DNA from: Candidatus Binatia bacterium
Lineage (GTDB): Bacteria; Vulcanimicrobiota; Vulcanimicrobiia; Vulcanimicrobiales; Vulcanimicrobiaceae
Reading direction: 5' to 3'
Assembly (NCBI GenBank): GCA_035541935.1
Contig: DATKMJ010000067.1
Span: forward strand, 124,001-188,000
Length of the DNA stretch: 64,000 nucleotides
The notes beneath the pieces are model-generated. The model was not told the DNA's origin, did no database searches, and saw nothing but the letters and a program-made list of their open reading frames with translations. Position numbers and translations under genes: made by a program. The stretch's first letter is position 1; each line of letters begins with the position of its first letter. Below, piece after piece: positions 51,039 through 58,342 of this stretch.

Positions 51039-51904
51039 GCAATCTCGCGCCGTTCGAGATCGTACCGTACGATGCCGCCGCCGTTTTTGACGAGGTCGCG
51101 CCAAACGTCGAAGCCACGAACAATGGCCTGTTCCCATTCGTTGCGGCTGCGGACTCGGACTTCGAGATGCTCCGTTAGCCGCTTGACCGAGTCGAGCAGG
51201 CCGTAGTCGAGCGTCCGTTTCGTCTCGTAGTAACGGTGATTTCTGGCGTCCTCGAACACAAGGCCGGAGACCGCCTCCTCGTAGATGATCGCGCGCGCAC
51301 CGTCCTCGACCTCGTCGATCTCCTTGCGCGACTTGCGCTTGAGTTTAAGATTGCGCCGCGTCACGGGTGACCATCCGAGAATACAGGCGTATGCAAAGTG
51401 GAATGCGTCGTGAAACCGGTAGCCGTCTGGCGAGTGTGCGTTGTCGGTAAGGAAGTCACCGATCTGCCGGTCGTTCCAAGTAACGACGACCCTCCGCTTG
51501 CCGCGCTCGTCGGCGTGCTCTGAGAACAACGCGTCAAACCATCTAGGCAGGCGTTCCTTCGGCGGGAATTCGTCGTCGAAGAAGCGCGGCGAACGTTGTG
51601 TGCCCGGTTCGCTCCACCGGTCGGCGACCTTAGCAAGATTGCTACGCGCGACCTCGCCGAGATCGATGTCGAACTTTGTCGCAGTGTTCGAGAGGTACCA
51701 AAGGATGTCGCCTAGCTCCTCGGCGATCTTTTCCTTGAAGAGTTCGTGGGCGTCGCCGTCGCGCAGATACTTCTTGTACTGACCGAGCACCGTGCCGACT
51801 TCGCCCGCTAGGCCGAGGAGCGGGATCTCCATCGCGTTGCGATCATTGCCGGGGTGGCGGTCGGTCTTCGCCGCGAGCCGCTGGTACTCGGAGATCTCCA
51901 TCAC
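51002..51904 (-). CDS. MazG-type nucleoside triphosphate pyrophosphohydrolase with MazG_C-like C-terminal domain
   Basis: 300 residues (GTG 51904, or ATG 51901). An N-terminal all-alpha NTP pyrophosphohydrolase region has GLAGEVG (Glu35) and EELGDILWYLS (62-72), the metal ligands of MazG enzymes that cleave (d)NTPs to NMP plus PPi. From about residue 100 a second domain with WNDRQIGDFLTDN and FHDAFHFAYACILGWSPVTRRNLKLKRKS follows, a C-terminal domain known with MazG in base-modification contexts. The start overlaps the thymidylate-synthase-like stop. It may cleave a modified or normal dNTP to control the pool. Confidence 0.75.
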   Translation of the reverse strand: MMEISEYQRLAAKTDRHPGNDRNAMEIPLLGLAGEVGTVLGQYKKYLRDGDAHELFKEKIAEELGDILWYLSNTATKFDIDLGEVARSNLAKVADRWSEPGTQRSPRFFDDEFPPKERLPRWFDALFSEHADERGKRRVVVTWNDRQIGDFLTDNAHSPDGYRFHDAFHFAYACILGWSPVTRRNLKLKRKSRKEIDEVEDGARAIIYEEAVSGLVFEDARNHRYYETKRTLDYGLLDSVKRLTEHLEVRVRSRNEWEQAIVRGFDVWRDLVKNGGGIVRYDLERREIAYLGTNEGTQSS

Positions 51905-52683
51905 GCGGCCGCGCTTCTGATAAGTGGCAGGTGCTTCTTGAGCAGCACCTTGGGCGTGTTTATGTAGGCTCTACCTGCGACCATCACCAATGATCCGCAG
52001 CACAGACCCGCTTGCCCGGCAACGTATTCGCACAGCTGGCCAAGACCAAGGATGTTCCCGTAAGCTTTGCGTCCCACGTCCTGATTGCGATAGAACGCGG
52101 CGATGTGCAGCAGCGCGCCATCTCGCTGGAAAGAGAGATGGCTCATGCAGGGGAATCCCATTTTTCGGGCGTGATTCTTCTCGGTTTCGTAGATGGTCAA
52201 AGACGGCGCGTCCTCCTCGGTCTCAAAGCGGAGATCAATCTCGGTCATTGTGGCGTTGTGGTTCCGCCGCAGCTTTGCGATCGTGTCATTGAGTTGGTCG
52301 TAGTGATCGCCGCTCGTTGACACTTGCGTGTCGATCATTCGCCCGAAGTACGTTCCGTGCCGATTTCCCGGATACATGCGGAGCCGCGGATAGTCTTTCC
52401 GATACGCGTCGGCGAGATCGACCGCGTTGGAAGCGCGCTGCGCGTAGTGCAGCGGGAAGATCGTCGTGCGCACGGTGCGGACAGGATACACGGTTTTGTC
52501 CTTCTCAGCCCATTCGCTCAGCAACGACTCAACCGCGTCCCGGACCGCACTCGATTCGGAGACGGGATTCCTTACTCGGACGATGGCTTGGAACACTCCC
52601 GTCGCGTGAGGTTCGACCAGATCCACATAGCGAAGCCACGCCTCGGAAACGGTCTCCGCCTCGATGATCCCGCTTTGTGTCAT
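51901..52683 (-). CDS. Thymidylate-synthase-like enzyme
   Basis: 260 residues. The C-terminal half carries the ThyA-like active site: FPCMSHLSFQRDG with candidate nucleophile Cys179, AFYRNQDVGRKAYGN (Arg199, Asn200, Asn210) and LGLGQLCEYVAGQAGL, then VMVAGRAYIN. Classical ThyA has PC(H) at the nucleophile, QRS, and a substrate-binding Asn in the following helix; all have counterparts. The N-terminus is longer and different (PVRTVRTTIF, RHGTYFGRMID). It may methylate or hydroxymethylate dUMP, or use another nucleotide. A 4-bp ATGA overlap joins it to the peptidase gene. Confidence 0.75.
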   Translation of the reverse strand: MTQSGIIEAETVSEAWLRYVDLVEPHATGVFQAIVRVRNPVSESSAVRDAVESLLSEWAEKDKTVYPVRTVRTTIFPLHYAQRASNAVDLADAYRKDYPRLRMYPGNRHGTYFGRMIDTQVSTSGDHYDQLNDTIAKLRRNHNATMTEIDLRFETEEDAPSLTIYETEKNHARKMGFPCMSHLSFQRDGALLHIAAFYRNQDVGRKAYGNILGLGQLCEYVAGQAGLCCGSLVMVAGRAYINTPKVLLKKHLPLIRSAAA

Positions 52684-53300
52684 GCAGCCCTCTCCACGAA
52701 ATGAACGGCGAGCAGATGCTGCCGCAGGTAGCCAGTGGTGACATAGCCGTAGCCGCCGTCTCCCCAGTCGGTTCCCCAGCTGTTCTTGATGATGACGACG
52801 TCCTCTCCGTTTCGTACGTCGCAGCCGACCGCGAGAACGGCATGGGCATCTTGGGCCGGCTCGGTGCCCACGTCGACTATGCCGTCATGGCGCTCCCACG
52901 CCGACGGCACGAACGCCAGCGTCATTACGGCGCAATGCGATTCGACCGCGCCCAGCACGTCGCCGACCGATCCGACGCTCCACGTCCCGGCGAGCGGGCG
53001 TCGGTTCGCGTCCTCAAGGCTTTCGGGTGGCGGTGGTCCCGGGTACCCCGGGTTTCCGTACGGCCAGGCGCTCTCAAGAGCATGCCGGTCCTCGGTGATT
53101 CCGCAGACGACGTGATCGACAGACGTGCAGTCTTGCTGGGGCCAAGGATCGCGGCGCTTGCCAGAGTAGAAGGCGTCTTCGACGGACAATGCCTCACGGC
53201 GCGATGCCCACTCGTGCGCCGACGTAACGGCGCAGGCCGCGCACGTACCACGCGGTCCCTGATCGACCACCGCGGTTTGTTCCGCGCGACGGTCGGTCAC
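52680..53300 (-). CDS. Papain-like (C1 family) cysteine peptidase
   Basis: 206 residues. The C1 triad with oxyanion Gln is in place: Gln14 in VVDQGPRGTC, the nucleophile Cys20 (exactly six residues later, as in papain), His153 in DAHAVLAVG and Asn173 in IIKNSWGTDWGDGGYGY. The first disulfide Cys of papain is replaced by Arg17. No signal peptide is seen, so it should act in the cytoplasm, unusual for a papain-like enzyme. It directly follows a gene encoding a chagasin-like inhibitor domain, with a GTGA overlap. No propeptide is visible. Confidence 0.85.
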   Translation of the reverse strand: MTDRRAEQTAVVDQGPRGTCAACAVTSAHEWASRREALSVEDAFYSGKRRDPWPQQDCTSVDHVVCGITEDRHALESAWPYGNPGYPGPPPPESLEDANRRPLAGTWSVGSVGDVLGAVESHCAVMTLAFVPSAWERHDGIVDVGTEPAQDAHAVLAVGCDVRNGEDVVIIKNSWGTDWGDGGYGYVTTGYLRQHLLAVHFVERAA

Positions 53301-54283
53301 GCGGCCAGTTCCTCAAGATAGCGCACCGGAAAACCGAGCCGCGCGGTCGACTCGATCGTCATCGGCGCGAAAAAGCGTCTTACTGACTGAGCCGGTTTCC
53401 ACGAGCGAGCCTGCACGAACGTCAGCGCCGTGTCGACTCGCTGCTCTACGTCACCAACGCAGAGGACGAAGCGTCGCATACGCAGCTTGCCCGTTGGGAC
53501 TGGCCGCTCGCCGGCGTCGTAATCGGAGTCGTAGGAATCGGAAACGATAGCAAAACGCGCATCGTCGTGATGGCGCCAACGATATCCAGACGAGGGAATC
53601 TCAGGCAACCGCACGATAACATGGTCGCCGCTGCGGACCAGACGAGGCATCTGGTCGTCGATCTCATCCAGCATATGGATGTCGCTTCGCCAGGACGCCG
53701 GCGCGAAGCCGACTGCGAGCCGCTCCTTGATATCCTGCGGAGGACGCTTGAGCCAATCGTTCGCGCGATGCGGCGTCGCCCGCTTGGAGTTTCGCAGGTG
53801 CTGCGCCGTGGACTCATACGACGTTCCGAGGAAGAGCGCGAGTTGATACACCTGCTCACGCGTAACGATCCGGTCGATTCCGTGCCGCGCGGCATAACCG
53901 TCGATGAGCCCGGGCGGCATGAGAAACCACGAGGCGAAGCTTTCCGCGAGCTTCTCCTCGTCCGTCTTCGGTGGGGAGCCCGACTCGAAGATGTCGTTGG
54001 AGTCCAGCGTGGTGTAATGCTTGAAGAACAGGTGCCCGAGTTCGTGTGCGACGCTGTACCGCTGACGGGAAAGTGGATGGTTGGAGTTGACGATGATTCC
54101 AGCGGAATCGCTTTCATGGACAATCGCCGCACCGAGCTTGTAGAGGGGACGAAACGCAAGGAAAATCCCGCGCTTGGCCGCAACGTCGAACGCATCGATC
54201 CACCGGTTCGTTTTGACGCCCCAATTACGATGAGCTTTCGCTGAGGCGTTGAGCGCGGCGGTCGACGCGTGTAGCCAGTTCAC
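53297..54283 (-). CDS. ImmA/IrrE metallopeptidase fused to a chagasin-like cysteine-protease-inhibitor domain
   Basis: 328 residues. Residues about 25-190 are an ImmA/IrrE (COG2856) zinc peptidase with HELGH (80-84) and EEKLAESFASWFLMP (the third ligand probably Glu114). Residues about 205-298 match the inhibitor family I42 (chagasin): the NPTTGY loop reads IPSSGYRW (229-236), the GxGG loop region reads VPTGKLRMR, and the RPW loop reads ARSWKP (292-297). Chagasins occlude papain-like active sites. A C-terminal tail (TIESTARLGFPVRYLEEL) follows. Start GTG overlaps the XRE stop. ImmA-type proteases usually cleave an XRE partner. Confidence 0.75.
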   Translation of the reverse strand: MNWLHASTAALNASAKAHRNWGVKTNRWIDAFDVAAKRGIFLAFRPLYKLGAAIVHESDSAGIIVNSNHPLSRQRYSVAHELGHLFFKHYTTLDSNDIFESGSPPKTDEEKLAESFASWFLMPPGLIDGYAARHGIDRIVTREQVYQLALFLGTSYESTAQHLRNSKRATPHRANDWLKRPPQDIKERLAVGFAPASWRSDIHMLDEIDDQMPRLVRSGDHVIVRLPEIPSSGYRWRHHDDARFAIVSDSYDSDYDAGERPVPTGKLRMRRFVLCVGDVEQRVDTALTFVQARSWKPAQSVRRFFAPMTIESTARLGFPVRYLEELAA

Positions 54284-54633
54284 CCGCGCTCCTTACCCCT
54301 ACGTTGGAATCGAAGGAACTCGGCGAAGCGCAGCACTTCCTGTTGATCCTCCGCCGTTAGGTCGCCCGCGGCGCGCGCGAAGGCGCTGAGCAGCGACTGA
54401 TCGGCGACCTTCACTTCGGTCTCGTCGAGAAAGTAGGAAACCGGCCGCAGGTAGACGCGCGCGAGCTTCTTGAGCTCCGTGCTCTCCACGCGCCGCTTGC
54501 CACTCTCGATTTCGGCGATCGCGGTGCGCGGAATGCCCGTCCGCTCCGACACATATTGCTGGGTGAGATTGAGGTATTCGCGCGCCTCGCGCAGTCGGGC
54601 GCGTAGCGCGAGCTGGTCGTCTACGGCGCTCAC
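54280..54633 (-). CDS. XRE-family transcriptional regulator
   Basis: 117 residues with an HTH of Cro/C1 type: LREAREYLNLTQQYVSERTG, IPRTAIAEIESGKRRVES, then LARVYLRPVSYFLDE. The C-terminal half (LTAEDQQEVLRFAEFLRFQRR) is a helical dimerisation or ImmA-interaction region. It probably binds the palindrome at 54926-54940 and represses its own operon. The adjacent ImmA/IrrE peptidase may cleave it to relieve repression. Start GTG overlaps the preceding stop (GTGA). Confidence 0.9.
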   Translation of the reverse strand: MSAVDDQLALRARLREAREYLNLTQQYVSERTGIPRTAIAEIESGKRRVESTELKKLARVYLRPVSYFLDETEVKVADQSLLSAFARAAGDLTAEDQQEVLRFAEFLRFQRRGKERG

Positions 54634-54911
54634 GCTGACTGCACAATCCGCTGGGCGAGCAGGTCCTGGATGAACACTGAAAGGCGAGCGACATCGCGCT
54701 GGACCTCCTCCACCTCCACTGGATCCAAATCAAGCCCGAAGTGCTCTTCGATCTCGAACTGGTAGTGGACGAACTCCTCAGAACTCCACGGGGGATCGTG
54801 CGGGCTGCGTAGTCCCTCCTCGCGGACCGCTTCGAGGGTAATATTGCGATCTCGGGCGACTAGGCCGAGCAGGTAGTCCTCTATTTCGGTGATAGGCGGG
54901 ATTGTCGGCAT
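54630..54911 (-). CDS. Acyl-carrier-protein-like small acidic protein
   Basis: 93 residues. The sequence ITEIEDYLLGLVARDRN, then WSSEEFVHYQFEIEEHFGLDLDP, then ARLSVFIQDLLAQ follows the helix pattern of acyl carrier proteins. The usual DSL phosphopantetheine site reads WSSEE, so Ser43 or Ser44 could be a variant attachment site or the fold may have another use. It is the first gene of the operon; the ATG at 54911 has TGGAG upstream. A role as a sensor or scaffold for the protease switch is possible but not shown. Confidence 0.55.
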   Translation of the reverse strand: MPTIPPITEIEDYLLGLVARDRNITLEAVREEGLRSPHDPPWSSEEFVHYQFEIEEHFGLDLDPVEVEEVQRDVARLSVFIQDLLAQRIVQSA

Positions 54912-54925
54912 ATGGAACTCCAGTT

Positions 54926-54970
54926 GTCGGATTTTCCGACATTATACTGGAGAGCAAAGGTCCGGGTCAA
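54926..54970 (-). promoter_or_regulatory. Sigma70-like promoter with palindromic operator for the six-gene operon
   Basis: On the minus strand: -35 TTGACC (54965-54970), 18-bp spacer, -10 TATAAT (54941-54946). Directly downstream of the -10, covering the likely start site, is a perfect palindrome GTCGGA-AAA-TCCGAC (54926-54940). CCAGT and ACTGG flank it as outer arms. The leader is then about 23 nt. The palindrome is a good candidate operator for the XRE protein of the operon. Confidence 0.7.
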
Positions 54971-54980
54971 GGAGCGGTTG

Positions 54981-55760
54981 CTATGGGTGGCGTGTCAGGG
55001 TCAAAGAAGGCTTTGGCCTTGGCACGCCGGCGCTGGAAGCTCCCGGCCCGCGCGTGGCAGTCGGCGCAGTTTGGGGGCTAGCAGGCAAGGCGGTGCGCCC
55101 GACCGAGATGTCGGTGTGGAGCAGATAGATAACTAGGCCGGCAACGAGCGCAATGCCCAAAGCCATCACCGCGCTCAAAGTGGCCCGGATGCCCACTTGC
55201 TCGTGTTCCAACTTATCAAGGCGAGAATCGAGCATGTCGATCGTCTTCCACTCCCCGGAGATCGGTCCAACGATATCAGAGGTAATGCCGTCGTGGCCCC
55301 CGCCTTGACGCGCCCATTTAGTTGGATGATCGAGCGACAGGAACCAAATGAGAAAGCAGTCTTCTCCGCTGCGCAAATGGATGGTGGACGGTCCGGCGTT
55401 GAAAACCCCAAAGATGAGCTTGCCACTGTAACCTGGATCGACGTGAAAGCCGGAGACGTTAACGAGACCGCGCCACTTGATGCGCGCCTTGATTGAGATC
55501 AGCGCCATGGCGTCGTTTGGGACCATGACTGTTTCGGCTGTAACGAGAAACGCGTATTGGCCAGGCGGAATGACGATATCTTGGCCCGTCTGAAGTTGGC
55601 GGATGACGGCATTGTCGCGCCCTTCTAGACTGCTTGGAGATACGTAGACCTCATTCCCAACCTTGAGCGTGTACGCCGCACCATCAACCGCCGCGGCCGT
55701 AGCGGGGAAGACAACTTCTTCTAAGTGTGATATCAGCGTCTCGGCGCTCCAAACCGGCAT
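54981..55760 (-). CDS. Membrane-anchored dCTP-deaminase/dUTPase-like protein lacking the catalytic Glu
   Basis: 259 residues. Residues about 30-145 have the trimeric dUTPase/dCTP-deaminase fold: VIPPGQYAFLVTAETVMVPND, ISIKARIKWRGLVNVSG and HVDPGYSGKLIFGVFNAG, then HLRSGEDCFLIWF. In bacterial dCTP deaminases the corresponding segment has a catalytic Glu (VLEFYN); here it is Gly118. A coiled-coil-like stretch (about 177-188) leads to one membrane helix (about 195-214) and a Pro-rich C-terminus. It may bind a nucleotide rather than deaminate it. It is on the same strand as the six-gene operon, which starts 70 bp beyond its stop. Confidence 0.75.
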   Translation of the reverse strand: MPVWSAETLISHLEEVVFPATAAAVDGAAYTLKVGNEVYVSPSSLEGRDNAVIRQLQTGQDIVIPPGQYAFLVTAETVMVPNDAMALISIKARIKWRGLVNVSGFHVDPGYSGKLIFGVFNAGPSTIHLRSGEDCFLIWFLSLDHPTKWARQGGGHDGITSDIVGPISGEWKTIDMLDSRLDKLEHEQVGIRATLSAVMALGIALVAGLVIYLLHTDISVGRTALPASPQTAPTATRGPGASSAGVPRPKPSLTLTRHP

Positions 55761-56192
55761 TCGTGACGACTCCGGCGCGCAGCGATCTTATCCTCCCTGC
55801 TTTCTCCTTAGCGGCATCTTGGTGCGCGCGAACGGTGTGCCGGCTTAGCCGAACTCCCTAGTAGAAGCCTCAGAGCAGCTCCGCGCACTGTGGCTCTTGG
55901 GCGCCGCCACCTTCGACCCGCGGGGTTCCCTATAGCGGAGATGTAGTTCACCGCCTCCCTCGGTAGTTAGTGCTGTTGGGCGCCGTTCGTCAGCCCCGGC
56001 CCACCAAAGATCGAGCTTCTGGCTTGCCGGTCGCTGTTCGCGCCGGTCCTGTCGGAATTACTCAGCCAGTGCGCTCGTCGCGCTAAGGCCGAAATCCGCC
56101 GTTTTCGCGCGCGCAGCGACTAATGACGCTGGCCAAGCGGGTCCGGCATGGTATCACACTGTCAACTTCGGAACGGAGGGTGACGGGAGCGG
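55761..56192. other. 432-bp non-coding stretch; nothing recognised
   Basis: No gene or motif was supported. A promoter for the divergent recombinase or an attachment site could lie here; no repeats were found by eye. Confidence 0.4.
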
Positions 56193-56922
56193 ATGCGGAG
56201 TCGGGAGTTTTTAGGGCCACCGAGCCGGCGAGCAATCATCGGCTACGCCAGGGTCAGCACGCAAGAACAGGCGACCGACGGCGTTAGTCTTCAGGCGCAG
56301 TGCGCTCGGATTACTGCTTATTGCGAGGCTATGGATTGGCTGCCTCGCGAGTTAATCACCGATGCCGGAGAAAGCGCCAAGTCCCTAAAGCGCCCAGGCA
56401 TGGCGAAGGTTCTAGACCACGTACGCTGCGGTGCAATCTCGCGAATCGTGATTTCCAAACTTGACAGAATCACGCGGTCAACGCGCGACCTAGCAGACTT
56501 GATAGAGTTGTTTGGTCAGTTCAACGTCTCGCTCGTTTCAAGTGAGTGAATCCCTCGATACGCAAACCGCCGCCGGTCGCCTCGTCGTCAACATGCTCTG
56601 CGTCGTAGCCCAATGGGAACGCGAGGCGATCGGCGAGCGAACGGCCGAAGCCCTTGCGCATAAACGCCGGAGTGGACTTGTCTACGCGCGTACGCCTTTT
56701 GGCTACTGTCGGATCGCTGATAGGCTTGTGCGCGACGAGGTTCAGCAGCAGGCTCTCAGGAAAGCTTGCGCTATGCGTTCGGCAGGTAATAGCCTGCGAC
56801 GGATAGCGGCCGAACTCGAAGCGATGCAAGTGGCCCCGAATAACGGAGCCGCAAGATGGCATCCTCAGACCGTCAAGGCCATTCTTAACTCGCGAATGAC
56901 GTTGAGTGCCGCCGAACCCTAA
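56193..56922 (+). pseudogene. Serine recombinase (resolvase/invertase), one-base frameshift
   Basis: The N-terminal catalytic domain starts at ATG 56193 with GYARVSTQEQ (nucleophile Ser22) and continues through VISKLDRITRSTRDLADLIELF. It then reaches a stop at 56549. The rest (ESLDTQTAAGRLVVNMLCVVAQWERE, PFGYCRI, HPQTVKAILNS) continues in the next frame to 56922. Removing one A at the AA of 56540-56541 joins NVSLVS to VSESLDT. The protein was about 240 residues, a small serine recombinase, not a large integrase. In its present state it should be inactive unless rare frameshifting occurs. Confidence 0.85.
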
Positions 56923-57020
56923 CCCGCAGCGGGCGTGGTGGTTTTTGCCCAAGCCTTGGCTAATGTTTCTCTTACTGGCGCAGATCGCTTGCGCCATTCT
57001 CCAGAGCTCGGCGAAGGGCG

Positions 57021-57452
57021 TCAGCACTCAACCGCCTTGCTGAGAGGTTTCTCCCCAACGCCGATATGACGTCGCTCCTGTGCGTCGCCTCGGTCTTCTA
57101 CCGCTACAGCGGCCAACTCAGTACGAATTCTCGAGTTCAGCCGCCCGTTTACTCCAGGCGCGTCTTCCACGTACATGTCCTCGATTAATGTTCTGGCTTT
57201 GCGCCCGTAATGGCCGCTCCCGTCGGCGGCCTGCGCTATGATCGTAGGCGGCTCGATCGCGACGACGCGCAAGCCCAACGATGCGGCGCATACGGCGTGA
57301 CCCGACTCGTGGGTGACGACGACGTCGAGCGGAATATCGAACGCCGTTATAGGGCGGATATGGGGCCTACAGACTGAGCCCTGAGCCAGTGGCGACTTTC
57401 GGGGACTCAGAATGCAATCGACACCCCTTTGGGGTGGCCAGATCCATGAAAC
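57021..57452 (-). pseudogene. Start-less remnant of an M41-like (HExxH) zinc peptidase
   Basis: The frame is open from after a TGA (57453-57455) to 57021. It reads PITAFDIPLDVVVTHESGHAVCAASLGLRVVAIEPP, whose HESGH (57297-57311) plus following AxxLGL matches FtsH/M41-like peptidase domains (HEAGHAVV-ALGL). There is no ATG, GTG or TTG upstream of the motif in frame, so it is not expressed as such. A shorter frame starts at TTG 57278 but lacks HExxH. It overlaps the neighbouring gene. Confidence 0.5.
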
Positions 57453-57772
57453 TCATGGGTCACCTCGGGCCGAGCTCCCGAAATGGCGATCCAGATTTGC
57501 GCAAGAAGCTCTTTCTTCACGCTCTCTCCGAACTGCACGGTTACGATGCGGCGCACGTCGTCACCCGCGACGATTTCTATTCCAGCAGTTGGATGCGCGG
57601 GGGACCCGTCGATATTGAACTCCTTGCGAGCCTCGCCATAGAGAATCTTCAACCACCGATTTAAGATCTCAGTGAACCGTTTCATTTCTGTAACCGGAAG
57701 GCTAAGTTGGTCGCTGCGATTGATGTCCTCCGTAGCGAGCGCACCGAAGTCTGGGCCGTCTTGAATGTGCAT
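57407..57772 (-). CDS. Hypothetical protein upstream of the M41-like remnant
   Basis: 121 residues from ATG at 57772. MKRFTEILNRWLKILYGEAR and DDVRRIVTVQFGESVKKELLAQIWIAI give a mixed alpha/beta look with no motif. No close relative was recognised. It may be a regulatory or adaptor part of the peptidase gene now lost. Confidence 0.4.
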   Translation of the reverse strand: MHIQDGPDFGALATEDINRSDQLSLPVTEMKRFTEILNRWLKILYGEARKEFNIDGSPAHPTAGIEIVAGDDVRRIVTVQFGESVKKELLAQIWIAISGARPEVTHEFHGSGHPKGVSIAF

Positions 57773-58144
57773 GCGACCATAGGTTCGACGTGCGACTCAG
57801 GCGCGCTGCAGCAGATGCCCCGCGCGGTGAGCGCGTCTTCTTTGTCGGCGCCTGTCGGCGCGCCAACCGCGAGCGTCTTTCGTAGGCGCCGTCGCCACGG
57901 GCATGTCGCGCCATCGCGCTCGGACATCGAAAGCGCGCTGCAAGCCTCGCGTGCTGACGATGCTATCGACTCAGCCCGCAGAATCTTTGGTCGGTACAAT
58001 CCACGATCCGATGTCGTTCAACGCGGGGCGACCCTTTGGGTCGCGATCTGACCGTTCGCCAATTGCCCTCGACACCAAGGTGGCGGTCCCTTTTTTGAAT
58101 CCGACGCGAAAGGCCGCGGGACTGTGCGTTGGCCTCCCACTGGT
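57773..58144. other. 372-bp stretch with no supported gene
   Basis: Short frames on both strands show only Arg/Ser-rich shadow sequence. No promoter or repeat stood out. Confidence 0.4.
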
Positions 58145-58342
58145 TTACTCCAGGTCTTTGGCGAGATTGAGTGCGGCCAGTAGGGCCCTTGCAGCGTTCC
58201 CATATGTAGGGTGGCGAACAAGCCTCTTGGCGGCTACTATAAGGCCGACAAGGCTAACTCCGGCAGATATAACTACTGCGACTAGGGCGAGAGCAGTTTT
58301 TTCGGCGTCTCGCTGCTTTTTATTGGCGCGTCTATGTGCCAT
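58145..58342 (-). CDS. Small single-TM hypothetical protein
   Basis: 65 residues from ATG at 58342. A basic N-terminus (AHRRANKKQRDAEK) is followed by one membrane helix (ALALVAVVISAGVSLVGLIVAA) and a short basic tail. The layout resembles small holin-like or toxin-like membrane proteins, but no family signature is present. Confidence 0.45.
   Translation of the reverse strand: MAHRRANKKQRDAEKTALALVAVVISAGVSLVGLIVAAKRLVRHPTYGNAARALLAALNLAKDLE

Noticed and set aside
53567-54244. 225-residue plus-strand frame in the ImmA-chagasin gene
   Set aside because: Antisense shadow; the minus-strand frame has clear metallopeptidase and inhibitor motifs.
57707-58051. 114-residue plus-strand frame
   Set aside because: No ribosome site, signal or domain; composition resembles a shadow of antisense frames.
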